Source: Formicarius rufipectus
Lineage: Eukaryota > Chordata > Aves > Passeriformes > Formicariidae
Length of the DNA: 64,000 nucleotides
Reading direction: 5' to 3'
NCBI GenBank assembly: GCA_013399695.1
Contig: VXAU01002076.1
Coordinates: 172,135 to 236,134, forward strand
Part shown: in pieces, positions 28,190-40,700 of the stretch
How positions within the stretch are numbered: the stretch's first letter is position 1
How the letters are laid out: every line of letters begins with the position of its first letter
Position numbers and translations under genes: made by a program
The notes under the pieces: model-generated
What the model was told of the DNA's origin: nothing
What the model saw: the letters and a program-made list of their open reading frames with translations, nothing else
Databases searched by the model: none

Positions 28190-28320
28190 AGCCAGCGAGT
28201 GACGGAGCCCTGCCGGCGTGGCTGGAAGAGCAGCTCCCCGGGCGGGGCTCACGACAGCGGGCGCTGCCACCGCCGGGTCCCGCCGCAGCGCGCACCGACA
28301 GCACCTCCTTTGCACGCCTA
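28190..28320. promoter_or_regulatory. Small isolated GC/CpG-rich island
   Basis: The short block contains CCCCGGGCGGGGCTCACGAC, GCCACCGCCGGGTCCCGCCG and CAGCGCGCACCGAC, with more than fifteen CpGs in 130 bp, flanked by A+T-rich sequence on both sides. A GGGCGGGG Sp1-like box is present. It may be an alternative promoter or an enhancer within the leftward transcription unit. On the minus strand a GAAATAAAATG lies just beyond, which also allows a degenerate retrocopy. I recognise no gene in it. Confidence 0.4.
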
Positions 28321-30955
28321 CCGCGTAACCCGTGACAGTCATGATGTGTGCACCGACACAAAGAAGGGCTTGTTTCCCTTAAATTTGCCCTGTGAGAAGG
28401 CTCCCGGCAGCCACTAGTACTTTTGTTGATGTGATATCGCAACATTTCTTAAAAACATGACAGTAGGCACAAGCAGCAATAGTGATGGGGTGGGAAATTG
28501 CAAGAAAAACACAATGGAGATATAAAGACAGTGATAAATCACAGATGGGATCAGGACGAAGACTAGGCAACTCTCACTGTCTACTAAAAAAATGCGTAGA
28601 ACACCACAAGAATAAAGTAAGAAGTATGCATCAAATTTGTCAGCCCAGTTAAACAATGCTGACAAGATACATAAACTGCAGCTAACCATGCCTACATCAT
28701 GTCCAGCACCTCCTGGTTTCAGAGAGATTCCATCTTGGTCTTCCTGAAGGTGATTTTATCCTGTCTGGGAATGATACTGACTTGCCATGCACAGGAAGCA
28801 GTCTAAGCAGCCTGCTGGTAAAATACCCATTAGAAAAAGCTCAGTGATGCCAGAAGACTGGCATTCATCTGAGGAAATAAAACCCTTCAAGAGCTTATCA
28901 TTGTGGGGGGAAGGCAGCAAGTTAAAAGTTTAAGAAGTTCAGTCCCACATGTCCGGAAGTAAGGGAACTTAAAGGAATCTTAAGACTTGAAAAAAGCAAT
29001 ACAAGAAGAGATTTTTAGTTTAAGGTTAGCCTGGGATAAAGACTATTGTTTTAAAATTGAAGTTATTTATTGAAAAATGTTAAGTGTGGTTTTAAAAAAA
29101 AACCCATAAAGCAGCTTAATTCCAGTCACACTTATGTAAATCCAGACAGAACACCTGAAAAGAGACAGATGACTTTCAATGCCTTAAATATATTAAAAAA
29201 CCTAACTCCTTACCCTACAACCCTAACAATTTACAGTTTGGTTTGCGTTTTCCCCCCCCCTTGTTTTTTCGTTTGGTTGTGGAAAACTAGATATTATAAA
29301 CAGAGTTTAGAGCAACTTCAAAATTTACGGTTCTTTTAACAACTTAATTGTTAAGCAGGTTCAAAACTGAGCGAGAACTGCTTTTCACTCAGCACACCCA
29401 TTTTTGGTTGCTAGGCTCTACAAGACAAGGTGCTACTGCCAGACAGGTAGAAAGCTGAAAAGCATAGAGCAGCAAGAGAAGGGCTGTGTAAAGCAAGGAA
29501 ATCCTGCTTCAATATAGCTGTGAAGTCCCGCCTTGTACAGCTGCATGATATTCCATAACATTCACATGAAGCTTGGACAACTGTCCTCCTTTTTGTTAGG
29601 ATTTCTCCAGCCATTCTGCACCCATCTTTTACTTCTGCTCTTTTGTGCACTTACACCACACAGAACAAAAAAGCTAAGCCTTGCCTGCCAAATTACTTCT
29701 GCTTCCTGTCCCTGTTTGCCCCAGAAACCCAATTATAAAGTTAACTCATGCTAATGGAGCCTGAAGGGATGTGCAGTCACACTCAGCTACATGACATGTC
29801 TCAGTGAATGAACAGCCTGATTTTCACCCTGGTTTGGTATCTGAAATGTAAACAATGCACACTGAAGTTAGCTATTGCAGAATGACAGATACATCTTGGT
29901 GTATCTGAGGCTAATTGGAGTGGAAAGTCAGATTCCAATATATGACTCATTATCCATTAAAGCACTTTGCTAAAACAACAAACCTAAAAACCCCACCAAA
30001 GTAGGACTGACCCCAGCATCAGTTACTACTCTGAAGAACGATTCAGCTAAACTAACATCTTCTCTCAGCAAGTATTTTGCTGCATCTACTGAGACAGATA
30101 CACTCCGAAAGAAAAAAAAAAATAAATCAAGGCTCTGTTCTAATGCAGCTCTCCAAAAGCTGGACTGCAGTGGGGTAGATTATGTCTTAATGTATCAATC
30201 TACTCATACTGCAAGGATACTGACAAAGAGGAGTTTGAACAGTACAACCCGTCTACTAGCAGCAGAGCTAATAACAAAGCACTGGTGAGAAAACACACAG
30301 AGGCTAAAAAAATCATATGCCAACCTGCAAAACAGAGAAGGCCTATCAACTTTCATTTCAATTTATCTTCTGTTGGAACTCTAGAAACTAGGGGGGTGGG
30401 GAGGAACTCTGTGACATTGTTTCATTTAATAACTATGCATAGGCCAAATCCCCATACTTTTGTCTCACAATCAACATCTTGACTAACCTTTGTTGCTTTT
30501 TATGCTCTAATTTTAAAACACTCAAAAGCCATAAATAGAAACTTTCCTTAGTCTGATCCAAATATTGTTTTTCCCAATCACTGCATTTCTTGGAAAATCC
30601 CCTCTAGAGAAGAAGAGCCACATGTATCTTTCTTTCTCTGTCTAAACCAAATTACTCTTAGAGGTATTTTGCACCACCATATGCTGAGGCAGGGATGAAA
30701 AGAGAGCATAATCTGCAGAGAGTTCACTATTGTCTGAGGTCTCTGGGGGCTTCTGGACACAGCTGTTCCAAAACAGCTCAGGAATGAGCACCATCCTTTT
30801 CTCACTTAACAGTTCATGAAGTGAATGAAAACACTGATGGAAGCCCCACCGTGCACAGCCATGTTTATACACCTAAACAAACACATTCAACCTCTGACAT
30901 TCTCACTTCAGGGAAGACTTCCAGCCGTGAACCGTGAAAACAGCTGCAGCTAAAG

Positions 30956-30971
30956 AAAAAAAAAAAAAAAN
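30956..30971 (+). other. Poly(A) run ending in an ambiguous base
   Basis: Fifteen A are followed by N at 30971, an assembly ambiguity. A second N is at 36807 after six A. Confidence 0.9.
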
Positions 30972-32460
30972 TTAAACTAAACTCTTCCATCTTTGAGACT
31001 AACAGGTTGCGGGCTGGTAGCATGCTGAGTAGAAAACACAAGGCAAGGAGCTTTCCCAGTCCCACCCACAGAGTAGGGTGCTTCTGACCACCATCTGTCA
31101 CAAAGGTTCTAGTGAACCAAAGTTTAGAACACATCACGTGGGTTTCCAATAGCTTGCAGGCTCGGGAGGCAAACACAGTACAATGATTTCATGCCTATTA
31201 ATTTCTGACACAACCCTCTACTACCAATGGGGCTTCCCACCCTCTCACGTTATGCTGGCACAGCGCGTGGGACAGCAAAGAGCCAGGGTGGGGAGGGTGC
31301 ATATTTTAGCACGTTTGTTTCCAGCCAGATCAGTGTTCCAATCTGTTTTGTCACACAGCCACATAAATATTAGCACCAACACAAAGAAGCTGGCAGCAGA
31401 AGTGCATGAGGATAGCTTGCGGTTTTCTGCCAGGCACAGGTTTGCTGCCTACCTGCAGCCACTGTATGGCCCGTGGCATTGGCAGCTGCAGTCAACAGGA
31501 AAGAGCCAGGAGATGTTGAGATGTGTATGGATGCTGAATACAACAGAATCAGTTCTGGCACCACTTAGGAATTTGTGTCACAAAATTATCCAAGTCAATC
31601 TGGGCAGCATCGTCCCTTGTAATAATGACACTGCAGAGTTGGGAAGGGATCAAAAATACATATGAATCATTAAAGAGGATTCAAAAAAAACACAAGTTTT
31701 TCACAGACCAAAGAGGCATTATTTGGAAGGTGACGGTGGATTAGGCAAAATAATGAATGGTGCCTAAAAGCTGTTAGTCCTTATTTCAAGAAGGGATGAT
31801 GAAGCTAGGTAATTAGGAAGCTGAAATGTGTGTGCACACCCACTACAGAAGCAGTTGTCAATGTAGCCATAAAGGCTACCAGCTCCGTGAGACCAAGAGA
31901 AAGGCTTGTTATTTGTGTGGATAACAGCCCTCTCCGGATTAAAACTTAGGAATACTTCCTGAATTATTCAGGTGAAAAAAAAAGTAAGTCGAGGGACTTC
32001 GGGTTTAAAAGTCAATGTTTACTAATTACAGACATATACCGAACATAATGGATAGATTGCCCCTCATCAGTCTTAGGTGCATGGATACCTCACATTTTTT
32101 AAAACTCTGTTGTAAAAATCCTCTCAACACAAAGCAACCTTAGAAGGGCTAGTGTCTTGTCCACTACCAACATTTTGACTATTTGCACCTCCTTGGAAAA
32201 TTCAGCAGCAGCACTATCCGCTCCTGCCTGGGCACTATTGATTCATGTAAATGCATTGGAACCTTTGGGCGCAGATATGGGAGACCAGTAAGAAAACCTC
32301 AGGTTCTGAGGATGAGGAATGGGTACATTCATGCAGCGAAGAACTCACAGTAAATCCTTTTAGATTTCTGCAACCAACAGCTCAGGGTATCTACAGCCAG
32401 GAAGGACATCCTTTACTTCAGAGTACTAGCACACAATGAAGCAGGTTTAAGATATCACCA

Positions 32461-32583
32461 AACCAGAGCAGAGCAGAGCAGCAATCCAACCCACAAAGTG
32501 TGGTGCTACAAACATTTGCCCAAGAAACCCACAAAAGTGTCCTCACTGTCCTGCTGCACACCAAGCACCACCAAGCACCACCG
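32461..32583. repeat. Two short tandem repeats, (AGCAG)n and (CACCAAGCAC)n
   Basis: GCAGAGCAGAGCAGCA at the left end and two to three copies of CACCAAGCAC near 32562-32583 are minor microsatellites in non-coding DNA. Confidence 0.5.
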
Positions 32584-33690
32584 AAGATTTGCACAGCTCA
32601 TGACATACACAGCTGTAGAGAGGATGGAGAAATAGGCAGTGTTCTCCATGTAGTAGACATCTCTCACTGACCTTTCTTCCTCCTGAGCTGTGTGTGTCAC
32701 ACAGAAACACCCCATGCTCCAGGACAGCACAGGCATTTCCGTGTGTGTGTGGAATGGGACAGAGGCACCACCCTTGAGGCCCAAAACACAGGCTGGGACA
32801 ATCCCCCCTGCTACTGTCACCTTCACCAGAACATTTTCTGGAGATGCTTTGTTTCAGGGAAAGGCCAACCAAACCCATCAGTGGAGATATCCAGGACTAG
32901 TTTTGACTCCTGTGTGCAACAGCAAGCCCAAACACTAGGAAAGTATGTGAACAGCAGTTTGCCTTATAAAAAGATCAGACTCAGTTTGACACTGCTTGTC
33001 CACAATTAAGCTCCAACTGTTCTTGTCAGACTCCTCTGTCTTCAATCTACACACATCTCTAGAGAATTAAAGGTACATTGAAAACATGCATTAATGACTC
33101 ATGCTTAATTGTCAGCTATCCTTCCTCAGTACAGCACTAATTAGAAATCAGAAACACATTTCGGAGCTCAGAAAGACACCAAAAAATGGCATTTACTGCC
33201 AAGGGAAGCCTGTGGCTGACTTTTAAGTCTAACAGCATGCACCCTAATAAGCTGCGCTTTAGCGAAACTAGTTATTGGGTTTAATACATGGTTAAGAGCC
33301 CAGAGCCTGTGGCAGCCTGGAAGAGAGATCAGATGCTCTCGTGATCTATCCCAAATGACAAAATTTTTTTTCATTACTAGCAAAGTTCAGAAAGCATTTC
33401 CAGTACACACCACAGCACCTTGTAAGTAATTTCCTGTCTTTCTCATGACAGACAAGTACACTTTTAAGGGCAAAAAAGTGACTATCACCACATACATCTT
33501 TCTGCCATGTGCAATTTGACTTGGAACCTATAGCAAAGTAAAAAGTAAAAATGGCCTAAATCAGTAATCAGATTTAATCACAAGTTTCAACACTAATCAT
33601 GACTGCAGACACAGTTTTCCAAAGTAAAATACACGGGTAGCATTCAAAGTTAGAGAACAAGCCAGATACACATTAGAGTAAAATTCACAA

Positions 33691-33905
33691 TCATGGCTAG
33701 ACTTTGCGAACGAAGATTTGGGAGGGTTTTACCCACGCTTGCTGCAAGCACGCTGATGGCTGATAAGGCAAATTTGAGATAGGCAAGTCTGGTTGCAGAA
33801 CGCACAGCAGAAAGTCTCCATGGGTGGCACTGTTAATGCACAGTTCTTTCTGCGTTGTCTTTTCTCCTCCAGGCTGATTCTGTGTGCTGTTTCAAAGGAG
33901 ACAGC
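33691..33905. repeat. Dispersed 215-bp repeat, copy 2
   Basis: This is the partner of 8706-8920, with identical endpoints. Several CpGs of copy 1 are TpG or CpA here (CTTTGCGAAC, AAGCACGCTG), typical of methylation decay. Outside the 215 bp the two loci share nothing obvious, so the unit has sharp edges and moved or was copied as such. Confidence 0.85.
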
Positions 33906-34378
33906 AGCGTTATAGATTGTGTGTCACGGACACCCCCTTGTCGTGGGGGAGAAGCTTGTGTGCCCTTATGAGTTGTGAAAATTCACAATACAACACTGCT
34001 GTATATGTAGAAATATCCAGTATAAAATATATAAGGTGAAAATAAAATCAATGCTGTTGACTGTTCATTCCTGACATATATTTATTTCTCTTCAGGTACT
34101 AGTCTTCTGACAGCTGGGAACAGTCATATAATTTGCATGTTATTTCCTCTTGATATATAGCTTCCATAATGGGATCAAGTGTGGAGTGTCAGAGTCTACA
34201 AGCCTAACATGGTTTCTCCTATTTCTCCGTGAGATGCCTAACTGCCTTTTTACAACACCACCAATTATTCAACCATGCAAACAGATACCATGAAGATACC
34301 TAAAATGAATCATTTTCCAGTTGAACCAAAACCATTACAAATCTCAGCATAAATTTCAATCTCTAGTCAGGATAAACT

Positions 34379-34404
34379 TTATTTCATAAAGGCTTATGAA
34401 ATAA
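34379..34404. repeat. Inverted repeat with 11-bp arms
   Basis: TTATTTCATAA and TTATGAAATAA are separated by four bases. It lies in A+T-rich non-coding DNA; such short palindromes are common by chance in sequence of this composition. Confidence 0.5.
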
Positions 34405-36829
34405 GATTATATGCCTAAGGTTTATATAAAAATACTGTGAATTTTAGATATATTTTTATATAGCTTAAAAATATATTTTTCAAGTAAATCTCGTTTAAAA
34501 AATTACCGCTGGCATTTTGAGTCATCAGTAAACTACATTTACTGCATCTTTAGGAAGTTAGGTGGAATCAAAACTTTTCGCAAGTTGTTCACTCCTGTTT
34601 TGTGTTGCAATTCCACCTGAAGTTCTCTTTATCATTATGACATGAAAACCTAGTTATTAGATTAATATTTGTCACCTTGCCAAACCCACAAGAATTTTAG
34701 AAAAAAATCATACCTGTGCATGTATATTCACACAGGCTTTCAAGCCACTTCACAAGTTCTGTGCTCCTTCCTTTTCTAAAGCACACAGGCAAATTTGGAT
34801 GGATTGGACAGCATGAGCACTGACACCTGAAACACCTCCTCTGGCCCATTAGTCAATTCCATTAGCTAAATGACTAGGTGAAAAACTCTCCGTTACCTAC
34901 CACTACAATAGGTGCTGACACCACAAGAAAAATCTGTAACAGTCCTCAATTAACCACTAACATTTTAGCAACTAAAAGCATGATCAGATGCCCATTCCTG
35001 ACAGCTCTTCACAGTGGCTCTGCATCACTTGCAAAACAGACTCTTCAATTAGACGTTTTCATTTCACTTTCAGCATCTATTATTTAGACATGCAAGGCAC
35101 TGCAGAAATTGAGACCACAAGCTGTACCAGAAGCTTACAAATCTGAGAAAACTCCCAGAGTGGAAAAAGGCAAACAGATTCTGAGGGGGAACAACTGGAC
35201 CAACTCATGTCACACAAAAGTCATTTGTTGTGCAAGAAATACTTCCATTGCTGCATCTCCCAAGGAGGCAGGATTTTTAGAGATACATTAAACTGCCAAA
35301 TAAAACCAGTCCACATTCAGTTTTCTATCTAAGGACCCAGTTTTATTCACAGTTTTGCCAATGCAATTTCATAGTAAAGCCCAATCTTAAAAGAAAGCAG
35401 GTGCACACAGATTTTAAAACGAAGACATTAGGGACTCCCATATGGGCTGGAGTGCTACAGAAGTTGTCACTAAATTACAGAGTGGTCACCAGTACTCTTG
35501 TTTACTGGCAGAATCCTGTTTGCCACTAGAGAAACATCTACCTTAGTATGAATTTCCATTTACTTAGATCTCTAGCAATTAAAAGGGACAAACTGCACTG
35601 TGATGTCAAATGAAACAGTTTCCCACCAAGTACACAATCAGCAAAGTCACAGATTTCCTGGTGCACAAGAGACTGTATCCACCCAAGCTTTGGCCCAAGG
35701 TGCACTCGGCCATTGGGGTTGTGCTGCTGCCCCCAGCACTGGTATGACCCACAACCAGCATTATGTAGAATGCTTGTGTAACAAGTTTCCACACCCAATT
35801 CTCCCCACACCTTCGGGCATGAGAACTGCACCCTCTCTCACTCAAAACTGATTGAGGAATGATCCAGGCTTCCCTGTCATGTACCACTACCCCATCTCCT
35901 GTTGAGGAGGCAGTTTTGGGGTAGGATCCCATTTTATCTAGTCACTAAAACCTGGCAGATGTTCCCAGCCAGAAGTCAGACACGACTCCAAAGACGGCGC
36001 TTGCAGCATGGACTGGGTGCAGCCCTACTCCTACCAGCCAGCCCACTGTGCCCTGCTGACATCCACTCCCTTTGGAACACTAACTCCAAACCTGAAGACC
36101 CAAGCAGCACTTCAAAGGGCTTGAAACTACACCTGAACAAAAATGTCAGGGCCTTCTTTGCACACCCTGAGCACTTACTAAATTAGTTTGACCTTCCTAA
36201 AACTCACATTAACCCACTTAGCCTCCTCTCACTTTTCTCATATTCTCCTTCCTTCACAACCCACACCTGCAAAACCTTTAATCAGACCCAGTCCTCCTGC
36301 CAGAAAGGGTGAATACATCCAATATTTTTAATCAGCAAATTGTCATGGTACCTTTTATGGCTTGCCAAGATGCAATGTTGTCAATTATGCTACAGAACTG
36401 CCAGATGGACTCTGCCTGTATTTAAACGTTTGATAGCTTTGATTTAACAAAAAGCACACTACGCCTGACCTTAACACCAGTACAAGAAAACCTAACTTAG
36501 CTTGGTCTTATATGTAAGCCAGGAACAAAGCAGTTATAAGAAACTCACTGTCATTACTGAGCCTTGCAATTATACCTGAATTAGTTTTTACACATAAATG
36601 TGTCTCAAGCTACACAATGTTCTCTCACAATGTTGTTAAAGAAAGAGTAAGGCAGTTTTCAAACACTTTGGAATGTTTTTAAGAGTTTGTGAGAGTTTTT
36701 TGAGATCTGTGAAGAGCAGCTAAAGTTAAAGCATGATCATATGCAGAACACCAAAGCACCAAAGCCCAAGACCTACCCCTTGTTCCGGTCCCTCTATCCC
36801 AAAAAANCCTACTCTTTCTGAAGCGCCAG

Positions 36830-37720
36830 CTCACGAGTTAGTGACGGTCCATTTGAACAACGCAGCGGTGCACACCGCCCTCACACATGACCGACCCACT
36901 GACTGACCCCACCGCGGTACCCGCTCTGCCCCCAGCCCAGGTGTTCCCCGCACAGCTGGCAGCACGTCCGTGGGCAGCCGGGATGCGGCCACGCACGGAA
37001 CATGCGCGGCCGTGCCCCTCTCGGCAAAACCAAGCACTTTAACTCAAAACGGGGACAGAATCCACAACCTCCGCGACACGCTCACATACCGGCCCACCGG
37101 GACCGCCGCCTCCCCGGCAGCGCCGTGCCAGACCGAGCGCTCCCCGCGACCCACAGGCTCAGAAGCTCCCCCGAGGCGCTGGAGCAGCCGACGCTGCTCC
37201 TCCCGACGAGAAGGGCGGCAGCAGAGCCGTCGGCGCTGCCCTCGCCTTGCCCGAGCGCCTCTCTCCCGCCCCATCCCATCGCATCCCCCGCTCACCTCTG
37301 CGCTCTGCGCCCCAGCGACGAGGTGCTGGAGGGCTGGTGCTGGTGGGGCGCTCGGGACGCCCGCACAACTCCCAGCCCCGCACGTCCCCCACCGCGCCGG
37401 CAGTCCGCACAAACTCCGGCGGCCGCCGCTTTGTACCCTCCGGCGCCCGCACTGCGACTGCGCGCTGCCCAAAACCAACACGGCGCCGCCGGGCACCCTC
37501 CCGCCTGTCCGTCCGTCTGTCTGTCCGCGCTCCTGCCCGCACCCCCAGCGCCGCCGCGCATCCCCCGACACAACCTTTCGCTCCGCCGCGCGTGGGGCAG
37601 GTTTGGGGGCGCACGGCACGGCACGGGTGGGTGGCCGCGGAGCATACGCCCCTGGAGCCCCGGAGATGCGCTGGGTCACTGGCGGCGCCAGAAAGGAGTT
37701 TTCTTGTCTCCCGTCTAAGA
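36830..37720 (-). promoter_or_regulatory. CpG island, probable promoter of a leftward gene
   Basis: About 0.9 kb is GC-rich and dense in CpG, in sharp contrast with the A+T-rich flanks; it includes GGCGGCCGCC, CCCGCCCC (Sp1-like) and TGCGCG motifs. Long open frames occur in most phases on both strands, as expected from high GC, and none resembles a known protein. A good minus-strand donor, GCGCAGAG|GTGAGCGGGG at 37296/37295, suggests transcription to the left. The first exon would be largely non-coding. In vertebrates with DOCK10 to the right, the next gene in this direction is CUL3; I could not find CUL3 exon-1 coding sequence, so the assignment stays open. Confidence 0.65.
37296..37440 (-). 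other. Putative non-coding first exon ending at a GTGAGC donor
   Basis: Within the CpG island, the minus strand reads through GCGGTGGGGGACGTGCGG and GGGCGCAGAGCGCAGAG into GTGAGC, a strong donor. The 5' boundary is arbitrary; the transcription start is probably somewhere in the upstream 100-300 bp. No AUG followed by a recognisable protein precedes the donor. It could belong to a protein-coding gene with its first coding exon further left or to a long non-coding RNA. Confidence 0.35.
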
Positions 37721-40700
37721 GCCTAGGCCAGCAGCTAGCCGGGGTGCCGGAGCTCCCTACCAGGGAGAGAAGGGTTACTGTCGGGTAATGCCTGGAAATG
37801 CAGCATCCTTGGGAAAACCTGCCTAGAGCTAACGCAGGTGGAGTCTGCGCTGTATGCGGGGTGGAGGGAGGCGTTCGAAGCCCAGGAAAGGAGCGTTGGC
37901 CTCTGCAGGGTTTGCCCAAGGCTGGTGCGACCCAGTGGCAAGGGACTGGGATTCTCCGGTGAGGGCTGGCTCGTGAAATGCCTTTTTCGGTGACAGAGCC
38001 CCGGCAAAATGTGGCCTCCGGGTGCCAGCTTTTTGTGCGGGGCCGGACGGGCTCCTCATCAGGGCTTTCAAAGAAGAGCAAAGTGGGTATTGGCTCCCTT
38101 TGCAGTGCTTTGTGAATCTCAGCTTAGAAGCCAAGATTTTAAACTTGTACGCTGATGTTTACTGGCCAAAAGAGGCTGTCTTTAAAACGTTTTTAGCCGT
38201 GAAGTGATACAGTAGTCCCTGTGTTTGTGTACTTTGGATTTTTCGCTTAAGGGCTTGAATATTCGGAATAGATTGATACATGGTTTCTTTCATTCCTCCC
38301 TATCTTATCTTCGGTACTGTCTTCATTGCTCCAGGGCTCCAAGGTCTCCAGGAGCAAATGATTCAGAAGTTCTGTGATAATGCCAGGAAGGGTTTCACAG
38401 CACGAAGTAGGATAGTCACTCCCTAACACAGGTCAAAAAGTGAATCCACAGAGCAGGAGTAAGCAAGATGCAGGAGACTCGGCAAAATCAGGAGTGTGAC
38501 AGCACCTGGTCTTCTTTTCTAACTCTGGATGTGTGACTCTACAAGGTGATTATTGTTACTTTACAGTGGAAAAGGATACAGCTGCGGTGTGTCTTCCTCG
38601 CTTTTTCTGTTTTTCCCTGTAGTCTCCTATCAAATGCAAACACCTCCTAATCCTCCTTTCTCATTTCCTTCTTGCTATGTCATTCCACTGCATTTCTTCT
38701 GCCTTTCCATGGTTAACTGTCCTGAAGCTCTGCATATTTCCAAATTTATTTTTTTTTCAGACATGATACCTGAAGGTCACAAATGGAGACCAGAAAAGTT
38801 TCTCTCAATGAATACTGATTCCAGAATCGAGGAAGTAGGCTAGTAAGGAAATTTGAAAATCTTTTTTTCCAGTGGGCTGCACTCAAGTAATGGCAGACAA
38901 CAAATGTTAGGGTTTTCTTGTTCTATAAAAAGCTATCAGGCTCAGTGACATTTCTATCTTAATATTTTCAGCATTTCCTCTGAAATATCTGAAGCCATTA
39001 GAACATTTTAGAGATTAAATCACATCAAGTATTTTTGTAAGTAAAGCTGCTATGATGTTGGTATAAACATCTCTTAAACCACTGAGCTTCTATTAAAAAA
39101 TAAGCTTTTATACATTTTAATTTAAAACCACATGCTTTTAGAAGTATTTGCAGTCCAAATCTGCAAACAGACCATGCAGCTCTTTAAGATGCTAATAATT
39201 ATTAATCCTGACTGCTAACTTTCCATCCACAGGATATTTTTTATGGCTGAGTTACCAAATCTAGAAAAAAATATGATACTGAGGAAGTAGTTGAGAGAAC
39301 AGTGAGCAGCACTTACAATTATTTATATTAACAACTAAAAAAAAAGTATACTCTGGCCAGCAAATAGCTTCTTACCATCAGCTTATTCATCTGAATAGTT
39401 GGGTCAGGACCATTTTGTACCAGAAACTATACAAACACAGAATGAAAGCACTCCAAACTATGGCAATGAACAGAGCAAGCAGACAGGACTCTTTCCACTT
39501 TTTCCACTTAATCCTTTCTTTCAGGAGCTGCCAGGTCTCAACAGTTAGAACAAGGGAAATTAAATAAAGAAGTCAATTGTTGCATTACCTGTTTAAGAGT
39601 GACAGGAAAAGACTTTCAGTGTGGTCACTGAAAGTGGATGGTGCACCTTTGATGGTGCAATTAAAACCAGCAGGTCTTCATTCACCCTTCAGCTTCTTGG
39701 GGCTTGTCTGGTAATGCAAAGAGCTTACAGAGTGCACTAACAGGGAGCCTGGGGATCTGCCAAATAGGGCAGAGTGGGATATAAGGGAGCACAAACTGGG
39801 AAGGGCCAGAAATCACCTGCCAATCTGCTCCGACTGCCCTAGTCTCTGGAGCACATGCACATGGGGAAGACAGGGAGAGGGAACATAAACCCTACTCTGT
39901 AGAGCACCAAAGAGAGAAAGTGGCTTCAGGCTGAATTAACCCAAGCAAATCCTCAAGGACAGTAGAGGATGAGGATGTCAGTGTGTTGCTGCCCTTTCAC
40001 AAGTGTGAGCCATGAGGAGCAGGGTGCTCCTCCCCAGCTGGGTTTGCCCTGGCTGGGGCACTGGCCTTGTCACCCTTGGAGATGCCTGTGCAGCTCACAC
40101 CATCCACCTGGGGTGTGGGAGTGTTTGCCATGCTCAGCCTAGGCACTAGCAAGAGATTCTGAACAAGGAAGTGGTGCTTTTGCAGGGCTTTTCTATTTCC
40201 CTGGGATATTTTTATTTGGAACCTGCTCTGGCAGGTAGGAAGTCTGGACTATTAAATGTTTAGAAAAAACAGCCCCTACCACTCACAAAAAAACCCAAAC
40301 CCATGTATTTCCTTCAAAAAGCCAGATGCTCCATGTCTGTGAGAGATTTATAATGAGGAAATTTTAAGTGGCATGTCCAGAACTAAGTAAAGTTAATACT
40401 TTGAAGAGAGAGAATACACTACAGTTTTCCATGATCTGGATGTGGTCCAGATAAATATTGTGTATGCTTTGGCAGAGTTTTCAGGTTGCACCCAATACAG
40501 ATAAACCCTATGCAAACATACTGCATGTGTTAAAAACAAGAAGAACTTAAGGGAAATCATCCCGCCCTATATTGCACTGAGCAGAAGCTTAGGCAGAATG
40601 AGTTCCCATGGATTCTCAGGCCCTATCCCTCCGACTTTTAACACTTACCATTCCTGAAACTGGTTCTGTGTTGGACATCCCACACAGTTCACACAGGAGT

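Larger units (their letters stand above)
28321..36829. other. Non-coding, no exon recognised
   Basis: Apart from the second copy of the 215-bp repeat at 33691-33905, the hairpin at 34379-34404 and the N at 30971, I see only A+T-rich sequence. It would be intron 1 of the transcript starting in the CpG island, if that transcript runs this far. Confidence 0.55.

Noticed and set aside
36970..38081. Long open frames on both strands in the CpG island (up to 345 codons minus, 272 codons plus)
   Set aside because: High GC removes stop codons in all frames. The translations are proline/arginine/alanine-rich without any known domain, and the strands and phases overlap each other.
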